DNA of 12,214 nt from Acidocella sp. (GTDB lineage: Bacteria; Pseudomonadota; Alphaproteobacteria; Acetobacterales; Acetobacteraceae), in the NCBI GenBank assembly GCA_029077775.1, contig JAQNCU010000051.1, forward strand, positions 1-12,214. The letters are read 5' to 3'. The first letter of the stretch is position 1. The number at the start of each line of letters is the position of its first letter. A model generated the notes under the pieces. It saw only the letters and a program-made list of their open reading frames with translations. It was not told where the DNA came from and did no database searches. Made by a program: the position numbers and the translations under genes. Shown in pieces: positions 5,989-11,968 of the stretch.

Positions 5989-6064
5989 TGGCGTCCCGTA
6001 GGGGATTCGAACCCCTGTCGCCGCCGTGAAAGGGCAGTGTCCTGGGCCTCTAGACGAACGGGAC
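5989..6064 (-). tRNA. tRNA-Glu (anticodon UUC)
   Basis: Minus strand, 76 bases with CCA encoded. The acceptor GTCCCGT (5' end at 6064) pairs with ACGGGAC (5993-5999); the discriminator is G. The anticodon loop is CTTTCAC with anticodon TTC, on a five-pair stem that includes one G-T pair. The T-arm is AGGGG-TTCGAAT-CCCCT, and the D-arm begins TCGTCTAGAGGCCCAGGAC. All arms pair, so it is intact. Its 3' end faces the recombinase remnant; no terminator hairpin is seen past it. Confidence 0.95.
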
Positions 6065-6117
6065 GAGGCGCAAGCCCTGTACGGCAGGTAGTGAATTAAT
6101 TCAAGCGCCGGGTGGTC

Positions 6118-6276
6118 TTACTTTCCAAGGGTGCGGCGGGCGGCGGTGTATTTGCCGGTGCGGCAGGCATCGGAGCAATATTTCACATGCTCCCAGTCGC
6201 GTGCCCATTTTTTTCGCCAGGAGAACGGGCGGCCACAGGCGGCGCAGATTTTGTCATTTGGCGCTGGGCGCTTCAT
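6118..6276 (-). CDS. DUF2256 small zinc-ribbon-like protein
   Basis: A 52-residue protein matching the DUF2256 family along its whole length: KICAACGRPFSWRKKW, a short linker, then VKYCSDACR. The two C-x-x-C / C-x-x-x-C pairs could bind one zinc ion. Function is unknown. The start ATG at 6276 overlaps the stop of the upstream DUF6476 gene as ATGA, so translation is probably coupled; no separate Shine-Dalgarno is apparent. It is followed 53 bases later by tRNA-Glu on the same strand. Confidence 0.85.
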   Translation of the reverse strand: MKRPAPNDKICAACGRPFSWRKKWARDWEHVKYCSDACRTGKYTAARRTLGK

Positions 6277-6596
6277 GGTGCCGTGCTTACGATGGTTGTC
6301 ATTTGGCCATTTGCGGGGTTGACGAGAAGGATCTGGCTCCCCTGCGTGTTGCCCACCCATATGGCCAAATCTGTGCCCGCTCCGGCGATGCCCAGGATTT
6401 TTTCGCCCGGCGCCAGGTTTTTGGCGGTGATGGTGCCATGGCTGGCGGGCATGATCGACGAGGGGGCGATGTTTCTGGCATAAAGGCGATGAATGACAAC
6501 ACTGATCACTAATGCTGTGCCGAGGATGATCAGCACGCCCAAAATGCCCACCAGCGCCTTCAAGCCTCGCAGGTCCTGCCGTGGTTGATCGATCAT
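6273..6596 (-). CDS. DUF6476-type single-pass membrane protein
   Basis: A 107-residue protein with a short cytoplasmic N-terminus (MIDQPRQDLRGLK), one membrane helix (about residues 13-35, LVGILGVLIILGTALVISVVI), then HRLYAR and a small periplasmic domain with GEKILGIAGAGTDLAIWV and ILLVNPANGQ. This architecture fits the DUF6476 family often found beside rluD in alphaproteobacteria. I chose ATG 6596 because GGAGAAGG lies five bases upstream and the family N-terminus begins here; an upstream start at 6689 would add a non-conserved extension. The gene overlaps the 5' end of rluD by 16 bases on the opposite strand and the start of the DUF2256 gene by four bases. Function is unknown; the name rests on pattern. 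Confidence 0.7.
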   Translation of the reverse strand: MIDQPRQDLRGLKALVGILGVLIILGTALVISVVIHRLYARNIAPSSIMPASHGTITAKNLAPGEKILGIAGAGTDLAIWVGNTQGSQILLVNPANGQMTTIVSTAP

Positions 6597-7564
6597 CGCC
6601 GCCTTCTCCCATAACGATTGTCGCCGTACTGGGGGATGAGGGCACCCGGCTCGACAAACTCCTCTGTGCGCGCATCGGCGCCATATCACGGTCTCACGTC
6701 AAGGCCATGATCCTCGCGGGGCGCGTGACCCGTGACAATGTGGTCACCAGGGATGTCTCCGAAACGGTTCATAACGGCGTGGAATATTGTCTGTCGCCGT
6801 CTGCACCCGCCGCGGCGACGCCGCAAGGCCAGCCTATCGCGCTGGAAATCCTGTACGAGGATAAGTATCTGCTGGTGTTGAATAAGCAAGCCGGGATGGT
6901 GGTGCACCCGGCACCCGGCAACCCCGATGGTACACTGGTCAATGCGCTGATCGCACATTGCGGGGATAGTCTGACCGGCATTGGCGGGGAGCGGCGGCCG
7001 GGCATTGTCCACAGGCTCGACAAAGACACATCCGGCGTGATGGTCGCCGCCAAAACAGAGCTTGCCCATGCCCGATTATCCGCAGCCTTCGCCGCGCGTG
7101 ATCTGGATCGGCAATACAGTGCCATTTGCTGGGGGGTACCAACGCCGTCTGAGGGTGACGTAACGGGGGATATCGGTCGCGACCCGCGTGAGCGCAAGCG
7201 CATGGCGGTGGTGACCCGCAACGGCAAGCACGCGCTGACCCATTATCGAACCATCAAAGCGTTCGGGCTCGCCGCAGCGATGGTCGTCTGCCAATTGGCG
7301 ACCGGGCGGACCCACCAGATCCGCGTTCACCTTGCGCATATCGGCCACCCTTTGATCGGCGACCCAGTCTATCTGCGCCGCCGCCCGCCGGTGGCGACCA
7401 TGCTGCCTGAGGCCGCGCGGCGCTTTGCCCTGGATTTTCCACGCCAGGCGCTACACGCGCAAACGCTAGGGTTTTCGCACCCGATAACAAATGTTGCCCT
7501 GCGGTTTACGGCACCACCACCGGCAGATTTCAAGAGACTTGAGGCCGTGTTGCATGATGTTTGA
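6581..7564 (+). CDS. rluD: 23S rRNA pseudouridine synthase, RluD type
   Basis: A 327-residue RNA-modifying enzyme. RluD isomerises uridines of the helix 69 loop in 23S rRNA and supports ribosome assembly. The N-terminal S4 RNA-binding domain covers about residues 20-72 (GTRLDKLLCARIGAISRSHVK). The catalytic domain follows, with ILYEDKYLLVLNKQAGMVVHP and the catalytic motif GIVHRLDKDTSG (nucleophile Asp147), then GRTHQIRVHLAHIGHPLIGDP. The length is typical for the family. The GTG at 6581 is the only start that keeps the S4 domain whole and leaves the usual short leader; its ribosome site is weak. RluA or RluC are possible relatives, but the S4 domain, the size and the rpoH neighbour favour RluD. 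It is divergent to the DUF6476 gene with overlapping 5' ends. Confidence 0.93.
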   Translation: MVDRSSPPSPITIVAVLGDEGTRLDKLLCARIGAISRSHVKAMILAGRVTRDNVVTRDVSETVHNGVEYCLSPSAPAAATPQGQPIALEILYEDKYLLVLNKQAGMVVHPAPGNPDGTLVNALIAHCGDSLTGIGGERRPGIVHRLDKDTSGVMVAAKTELAHARLSAAFAARDLDRQYSAICWGVPTPSEGDVTGDIGRDPRERKRMAVVTRNGKHALTHYRTIKAFGLAAAMVVCQLATGRTHQIRVHLAHIGHPLIGDPVYLRRRPPVATMLPEAARRFALDFPRQALHAQTLGFSHPITNVALRFTAPPPADFKRLEAVLHDV

Positions 7565-7570
7565 TAAATA

Positions 7571-7585
7571 GTACTAAATTTGTAC
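7571..7585. repeat. Imperfect 15-bp palindrome just after rluD
   Basis: GTACTAAATTTGTAC begins seven bases after the rluD stop. The GTAC arms and the inner AA/TT pair; one position per arm (T opposite T) does not. It could be a protein site or chance. Confidence 0.3.
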
Positions 7586-7587
7586 GA

Positions 7588-7628
7588 TTTCGTTTGACCT
7601 GCGAGGTCATTTGGCTCCAAATACGAAA
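7588..7628. other. Three-way-junction-like inverted repeats between rluD and rpoH
   Basis: An outer stem TTTCGT (7588-7593) pairs perfectly with ACGAAA (7623-7628). Inside it sit two hairpins: TGACCT-GCG-AGGTCA (7595-7609) and TTTG-GCTC-CAAA (7610-7621). Nearly all of the 41 bases are paired. It lies 23 bases after rluD and about 195 bases before rpoH. It may be the rluD terminator (no clean T-tract follows), a structured leader, or a DNA cruciform site. The rest of the gap to 7822 shows only the candidate promoter and the ribosome site. Confidence 0.45.
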
Positions 7629-7706
7629 CGACGTCGCTGAGGTTGTGGTTTTTCCGAGGTCTTACTGCCTTTTAAGGGGTATCTCCGGATTGTGATGTGT
7701 CAGAAA

Positions 7707-7735
7707 TTCACACCTATCAGCGATTATGTTATTAA
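7707..7735 (+). promoter_or_regulatory. Candidate housekeeping promoter of rpoH
   Basis: TTCACA (7707-7712, five of six to the -35 consensus) and TATTAA (7730-7735, four of six to the -10) are separated by 17 bases. A start near 7742 would give a leader of about 80 bases. No heat-shock type -35/-10 pair was recognised. Sequence match only. Confidence 0.35.
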
Positions 7736-7822
7736 TCTTACGGGTCTAGGCTCGTTCGGTTTGCGAAGCGCCCAATCCTGGGATTTCGTGACCCGCGCAA
7801 TGTTTCAAGGAGATTCCACATA

Positions 7823-8725
7823 ATGGCCTCCAGTATTTCATCGATGGCGCCTGACGTCAGCTTAACGCGGTACATGCAGGAAATCCGTAAATTCCCAATG
7901 CTCTCACACGAGGATGAGGAGCGGCTGGCCCGCGCCTGGCGGGATAGTGGGGACGATAAGGCGGCTCACACACTCGTGAATTCTCATTTACGACTGGTGG
8001 CGAAAATCGCCATGGGGTATCGTGGATATGGGTTGCCAGTCGGGGAACTGATCTCTGAAGGCAATGTGGGCATGATGCAGGCGGTCAAGCGGTTTGACCC
8101 CGATCGTGGCTTCAGGCTCTCAACCTATGCAATGTGGTGGATTCGCGCTGCGATTCAGGAATATATTCTGCACTCATGGTCGCTGGTCAAAATGGGCACC
8201 ACGGCGGCACAGAAAAAACTGTTTTTCAACCTGCGGCGGCTGAAAGGCCAGATGCAGGCGATCGAGGATGGTGATCTGAAGCCGGAGCATGTCTCGCGTA
8301 TCGCGCATCTTTTAGATGTGCCGGAGCAGGATGTGGTGAACATGAATCGCCGTTTATCCTCGCCGGATAACAGTCTGAATGCGCCGATCAAAATGGATGG
8401 TGAGGGTGAGTGGCAGGATTGGCTGGTTGATGACAGCGACAGCCAGGAAACCACGATGGCCGACCGCGAGGAACTGACAGGGCGAAAAGCCTTGCTGGCG
8501 AACGCGCTGAAGACGCTGTCGGACCGTGAGCGGCATATTTTGATCGAACGTCGTTTGAAAGATAATCCGACAACGCTGGAAGATCTATCCCAACAATATA
8601 GCATCTCACGCGAGCGCGTTCGCCAGATCGAGGTTCGCGGCTTTGAGAAGCTGCAAAAATCTATGAAGGCGCAGGTGGCGGAGCAGCGCCAAGCTGTCCA
8701 GGCCGTTCAGGCCCGCATGATTTGA
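7823..8725 (+). CDS. rpoH: RNA polymerase heat-shock sigma factor RpoH (sigma-32)
   Basis: A 300-residue sigma factor that directs RNA polymerase to heat-shock and other stress promoters. Region 1.2 begins with SLTRYMQEIRKFPMLSHEDE. Region 2 covers about 49-118 (LVNSHLRLVAKIA, ELISEGNVGMMQAVKRFDP, FRLSTYAMWWIRAAIQEYIL). The RpoH box QKKLFFNLRR (130-139) distinguishes it from other group 2/3 sigmas. Region 4 (about 225-278) carries the helix-turn-helix LEDLSQQYSISRERVRQIE. The length is normal. A strong AAGGAGA (7807-7813) sits nine bases before ATG. The gene follows rluD after 258 bases and ends at a shared hairpin with convergent dksA. Alphaproteobacteria can carry more than one rpoH; the sequence alone does not tell which paralogue this is. 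Confidence 0.96.
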   Translation: MASSISSMAPDVSLTRYMQEIRKFPMLSHEDEERLARAWRDSGDDKAAHTLVNSHLRLVAKIAMGYRGYGLPVGELISEGNVGMMQAVKRFDPDRGFRLSTYAMWWIRAAIQEYILHSWSLVKMGTTAAQKKLFFNLRRLKGQMQAIEDGDLKPEHVSRIAHLLDVPEQDVVNMNRRLSSPDNSLNAPIKMDGEGEWQDWLVDDSDSQETTMADREELTGRKALLANALKTLSDRERHILIERRLKDNPTTLEDLSQQYSISRERVRQIEVRGFEKLQKSMKAQVAEQRQAVQAVQARMI

Positions 8726-8742
8726 GCTATAGAATCTGATCG

Positions 8743-8777
8743 GTTCAGTCCCATCTGTGGCACGGATGGGACTGAAC
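8743..8777. terminator. Bidirectional hairpin between rpoH and dksA
   Basis: GTTCAGTCCCATC (8743-8755) and GATGGGACTGAAC (8765-8777) form a perfect 13-base-pair stem with a nine-base loop in the 63-base gap between the convergent genes. There is no clear T-tract on either side, but a stem this long between convergent stops is most simply a shared terminator or mRNA 3'-end protector. Confidence 0.8.
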
Positions 8778-8788
8778 GCTACTCACGG

Positions 8789-9205
8789 TTAATCGTCGCG
8801 GTGAACGCGTTCCATACGCTCATGGCGTTCCTGGGCCTCAATTGACATGGTCGCAATCGGCCGGGCTTCGAGCCGACGCAAGCCGATAGGCTCTCCGGTT
8901 TCCTCGCAATACCCGTAACTATTGGTCTCGATCCGTTGTAACGCCTGGTCGATTTTGCCGATCAGTTTGCGCGCACGATCGCGGGTGCGAAGTTCAAGCG
9001 CCCGGTCGGTCTCAACACTGGCGCGGTCGGTTATATCGGCCTCCAAAATGCCGCCTTCACCTAAAGATGCCAAGGTGCCGTTTGCTTCCTTAACTAGATC
9101 AGTCCGCCAGCGCAAAAGCTTTTGCCGGAAATACTCTGCCTGCATGGGATTCATGAACTCCTCGTCATCCGAGGGTCGGTAATCCGGTGGCAACGTAATT
9201 AGCAT
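8789..9205 (-). CDS. dksA: RNA polymerase-binding transcription factor DksA
   Basis: A 138-residue DksA/TraR protein that enters the secondary channel of RNA polymerase and, with ppGpp, adjusts transcription in the stringent response. The coiled coil (about residues 25-90) carries at its tip the acidic motif ADITDRA, with Asp57 and Asp60 in the D-x-x-D-x-A arrangement needed for activity. The C-terminal zinc-finger region CEETGEPIGLRRLEARPIAT...SIEAQ keeps one of the four cysteines of the enteric protein; the others are Thr, Ser and Ala, as in many alphaproteobacterial DksA proteins. ATG 9205 is supported by AAGGAA eight bases upstream and by the conserved opening ITLPPDYRPSD; upstream starts at 9250 and 9289 are less likely. 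A good promoter lies at 9266-9294. Confidence 0.94.
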   Translation of the reverse strand: MLITLPPDYRPSDDEEFMNPMQAEYFRQKLLRWRTDLVKEANGTLASLGEGGILEADITDRASVETDRALELRTRDRARKLIGKIDQALQRIETNSYGYCEETGEPIGLRRLEARPIATMSIEAQERHERMERVHRDD

Positions 9206-9265
9206 GCCGTCGGTTCCTTCAATGAATTCAGGATGATCGCAACTGACCATCCGGCTATGAGCGGG

Positions 9266-9294
9266 CTTATAGCGATGCCTCGCCGCCACGCCAA
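9266..9294 (-). promoter_or_regulatory. Predicted dksA promoter
   Basis: On the minus strand, TTGGCG (9289-9294, four of six to the -35) and TATAAG (9266-9271, five of six to the -10) are separated by exactly 17 bases. A start near 9259 would give a leader of roughly 54 bases. In the rest of the 9206-9417 gap I saw only a lone TTGACA at 9390-9395 without a matching -10. Confidence 0.55.
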
Positions 9295-9417
9295 GGCCGT
9301 TTGATATTTATACGCGGCTGCTCGGTCTACGAGACTATGGAATCCCCGCGCGTGACATGCCAATGATCCAAGATGCGGATAACAGATCGTTGACAACGCT
9401 ATGACCGGGATGTTTCG

Positions 9418-10512
9418 GTGAAACGTGCCGCACTTGCCGTCACGCTGGCTGATGCCGCTGTGCTTGCCGTGCGCTGGGGGGCTGGGTGCTGCATCGGGCG
9501 GGGCTCGGTGCCAGAACCAGGGTATGATGCAAGCATTCTGGCACCTTCTGGCCGGGCGCTTTCAAGCGCGGAAACAGTGGCGGCACTCCAACAGCGGGCC
9601 GATGGTTATTTTTTATCGCTCGGCAACCAGGAGGCTGCCCCGGAAATCGACGATCTGGTCGAGATTTTGGAGCCGATGATCGAGAGCGCCGGGTTCGGGT
9701 TCATGGCCGCCTGTTTCGCTAACCCGGCCTTGGGGCGGACAATGTATCAAGGGCATTTGTTTCAGGATGGCAGGCTGCTGATGAATGTCCCGCAGGTGCT
9801 GGCGCGGCGGCTCAGCGGTCGGGTCATGGCTATCGGCTATGACATCATCGCGGCTGGCCCCGCGGCAATCCGGGCACGGTTAGTGGCGGCGCGTGAGCAG
9901 AATGTGGCGCTGGCGCTGCTGGATGCCACCAGCCTCGCGCATACCGCAATGATCGCCGAGGCGCTTGCGGGCCAGATCTTGATTGGCGGGGCGGCATGGA
10001 TGGCGGGTGATGGCCCGGATACCGCTGAGCCGGAGGCGCCGACCGGGAAGCTGGCGATACTCTCCGGCGCGCAGGACCGGCAAACCTTGTTTCAGCTCGC
10101 CATCGCGAGAGAGGCGGTGGCTTTTCATCAGATCGATCCGGCGCGTGGTGATGCTGTGGAAACAGCGGTCACCTGGGCGGCGCAACAGGTTGGGGCTTTC
10201 ATCATCTCCGCCTCGGCGCGCCCCGGGCTGGCGCAGCCCGCGCCAAGCGGGGTTGGGCTGTTGCCGGATATCGCGGAGGGGCTGGCGGCGCTGGGTGTAC
10301 GCCGTTTCGTGATCACGGGGGCTGACACCGCGGCCATGATTATGGACCGGCTGGGGGCGACCCAGCTTCTCGCCGGGGCCGCCGAGGGGGGAATGCGGTG
10401 GTTGCAGGCTGGCGATTACAATCTTTTACTCAAACCGGGCGGGTTTGGCGCGCGGCATCTTCTGGCGGACGGATTTGAGCCACAGATACGCCGCAATGAC
10501 GCGGCTGAATAA
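9418..10512 (+). CDS. Four-carbon acid sugar kinase-like protein (OtnK/DUF1537), degenerate
   Basis: A 364-residue relative of the OtnK/DUF1537 kinases, which phosphorylate four-carbon acid sugars such as threonate-type substrates. Homology shows at GRTMYQGHLF (106-115), the helix-strand region 135-170 (AAGPAAIRARL, LALLDATSLA), GGAAWMAG (190-197), FVITGADTAA (297-306) and LLLKPGGFG (336-344). Motifs usual for active members are altered: no A-D-D-x-T-G at the N-terminus (here LADAAVLAVRWGAG); no K-x-D-S-x-L-R-G-N (only FLSLGN); GGETSG has become GADTAA; LKSGNFG is LKPGGFG. It is shorter than the usual 400-430 residues. GTG 9418 with GGGA seven bases upstream is the only reasonable start. It heads an operon with a GT2 enzyme five bases downstream. 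It is probably non-catalytic or of changed specificity; a sequencing error could explain only the N-terminus. Confidence 0.65.
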   Translation: MKRAALAVTLADAAVLAVRWGAGCCIGRGSVPEPGYDASILAPSGRALSSAETVAALQQRADGYFLSLGNQEAAPEIDDLVEILEPMIESAGFGFMAACFANPALGRTMYQGHLFQDGRLLMNVPQVLARRLSGRVMAIGYDIIAAGPAAIRARLVAAREQNVALALLDATSLAHTAMIAEALAGQILIGGAAWMAGDGPDTAEPEAPTGKLAILSGAQDRQTLFQLAIAREAVAFHQIDPARGDAVETAVTWAAQQVGAFIISASARPGLAQPAPSGVGLLPDIAEGLAALGVRRFVITGADTAAMIMDRLGATQLLAGAAEGGMRWLQAGDYNLLLKPGGFGARHLLADGFEPQIRRNDAAE

Positions 10513-10517
10513 GGATT

Positions 10518-11291
10518 ATGAACATAGATCCTAAATTCCAGACGCAACCCGAATCCCAGATGGGCAAACCTTTGATCTCGGTGGTGGTACCGGTCCACAC
10601 TGAGGCGCCGAACATCCCGCCGCTGATCGATGCCATTGGCATCGCTCTGGAGGGGATCGAGCACGAGATTATTTATGTGGATGATGGAAGTTCGGATGAT
10701 ACGCCGTCGGTTCTGGCCGGGATCGCGGCGCGCCTGCCGACCCTGATCCGGGTGCGCCACAGGCAGAGCTGCGGGCAGAGCGGGGCGGTGATCACGGGCG
10801 TGAAAACCGCGCGTGGCGCGTTCATCGCCACTCTGGACGGTGACGGCCAGAACGACCCGGCGGACATTCCCGCGATGTTGGAGGCAGCTTTGCGCGCCGA
10901 GGCCGCCGGGCCCGTGCCTGTGCTGATTGCCGGGCACCGCACCACAAGGAAGGACTCTGATGCCAAAAGGTGGGGCTCGCGGATTGCCAATGCAGTGCGG
11001 GGTTATCTGTTGAAGGATGGCACGCCCGATACCGGCTGCGGTCTGAAATTGTTCCGCCGCGCGGCGTTTCTGGAATTGCCGCATTTCGATCATATCCACA
11101 GGTTTCTGCCAGCCTTGTTCATCCGGGCTGGCGGTCATGTGGTCTCGGTGCCTGTGCGGCATCACCAACGCGCGCATGGGGCCTCGCATTACGGCACTTG
11201 GGACCGTTTAAAGGTGGGTATTGTGGATTTATTGGGGGTCGCGTGGTTGCAGCGGCGTTGGAAGCAACCACAGATCGAGCCACATTCATGA
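10518..11291 (+). CDS. GT2 glycosyltransferase, polyprenyl/dolichyl-phosphate sugar synthase type
   Basis: A 257-residue GT-A enzyme that probably moves a sugar from a nucleotide donor to a polyprenyl phosphate on the cytoplasmic face of the membrane, as in the DPM1-like branch. Motifs are ISVVVPVHTEAPNI (20-33), the nucleotide-binding YVDDGSSDDT (53-62), the metal-binding region TLDGDGQNDP (105-114), and DTGCGLKLFRR (171-181), followed by HHQRAHGASHYG (215-226). There is no C-terminal membrane helix pair, as in soluble DPM1 enzymes. ATG 10518 has AAGGA only two bases away, overlapping the upstream stop; ATG 10560 is an alternative. The stop overlaps the next gene's start (ATGA). Relatives with this end sequence often serve lipid A or LPS decoration; the sugar and acceptor here are unknown. 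Confidence 0.88.
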   Translation: MNIDPKFQTQPESQMGKPLISVVVPVHTEAPNIPPLIDAIGIALEGIEHEIIYVDDGSSDDTPSVLAGIAARLPTLIRVRHRQSCGQSGAVITGVKTARGAFIATLDGDGQNDPADIPAMLEAALRAEAAGPVPVLIAGHRTTRKDSDAKRWGSRIANAVRGYLLKDGTPDTGCGLKLFRRAAFLELPHFDHIHRFLPALFIRAGGHVVSVPVRHHQRAHGASHYGTWDRLKVGIVDLLGVAWLQRRWKQPQIEPHS

Positions 11292-11968
11292 GCAAGACGG
11301 CCAGGGGCCCGGCATTTTTGACAAACTTGGCGGCGGCCCGTGCGGTGAAACCGGTGCTGATGGCCGGCGGCATGATCGCGGCGGCAGCGGTATTGCCGCT
11401 TGTGGGGGCGGCCTCGGCACAGGCGACACTGGCGACAATGGTCGCACAGGGCGGTGTTCGGGGGCCAGCGATGTTTCTGTTACTGGCCACGCTGCTGATG
11501 GCGATCGGCCTGCCGCGCCAGGTGCCGGCTTTCGTTGCCGGATATGCCTTTGGCCCGTGGTATGGCTCGTTCATTGCCCTAGTTGCGCAGCTGCTTGCCT
11601 GTTCGCTCGATTTTATCTGGGCACGCGCCATCGGCCAGGATTTCGTGCGGCGGCGCTTCGGCGCGAAGCTTAAAAAAACCGACGCCGCGCTGGCGGCTAA
11701 CCCGTTTCTTGCCACCTTGATGTTTCGGTTGATGCCGGTTGGCAGCAATATACTGTTGAACCTTGCCGCCGGGTTGTCATCGGTCCCGATTCTGCCGTTT
11801 CTGGCCGGATCGGCGGTCGGGTTCATCCCGCAGACCATCGTGTTTGCTATTTTCGGCCAGGGCAGCGCACCCAGCCATGCGCATATGCTGATCCTGGGCG
11901 GGGTGATGTTCGTGGCGTCGGCGGCCTTGGGGTTGGTCATTCTGCGCCGTGTCAAGCTGACGGCGTAA
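11288..11968 (+). CDS. VTT-domain (DedA/TVP38-TMEM64 type) membrane protein
   Basis: A 226-residue inner-membrane protein of the VTT superfamily, whose members include lipid-moving proteins and DedA proteins acting on undecaprenyl phosphate. Hydrophobic segments lie at about 22-44, 58-75, 78-112, 152-190 and 199-220. Signature parts are the glycine-rich VAGYAFGPWYGSFIALVAQ (83-101) and FRLMPVGSNILLNLAAGLS (146-164), where Arg147, Pro150 and the NLAAG turn are typical of the re-entrant loop, then PFLAGSAVGFIPQTIVFAIFG. ATG 11288 forms an ATGA overlap with the glycosyltransferase stop, a stronger case than an upstream start at 10970 that would run through that gene in another frame. The pairing with a polyprenyl-phosphate glycosyltransferase suggests lipid-carrier handling. 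Its last 17 bases overlap the convergent glycosyltransferase gene. Confidence 0.88.
   Translation: MSKTARGPAFLTNLAAARAVKPVLMAGGMIAAAAVLPLVGAASAQATLATMVAQGGVRGPAMFLLLATLLMAIGLPRQVPAFVAGYAFGPWYGSFIALVAQLLACSLDFIWARAIGQDFVRRRFGAKLKKTDAALAANPFLATLMFRLMPVGSNILLNLAAGLSSVPILPFLAGSAVGFIPQTIVFAIFGQGSAPSHAHMLILGGVMFVASAALGLVILRRVKLTA

Noticed and set aside
5839..6099. Plus-strand ORF of 86 codons ending in an arginine-rich tail
   Set aside because: Its second half is the antisense of the tRNA-Glu gene; only the first half reflects a real recombinase remnant.
7691..7712. TGTGA...TCACA resembling a CRP site upstream of rpoH
   Set aside because: The spacing between half-sites is 12 rather than 6 bases, so it does not fit a CRP/FNR dimer.
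9390..9395. Perfect TTGACA upstream of the kinase-like gene
   Set aside because: No acceptable -10 at 16-18 bases, and the start codon would fall where the -10 should be.
10416..11189. Long minus-strand ORF opposite the kinase-like and GT2 genes
   Set aside because: It is the shadow of high-GC codon usage; its product has no recognisable domain while the plus strand has clear family motifs.
10970..11287. N-terminal extension of the VTT gene through the GT2 gene
   Set aside because: The extension has no membrane or family similarity, and the ATGA overlap start at 11288 gives the normal VTT protein length.
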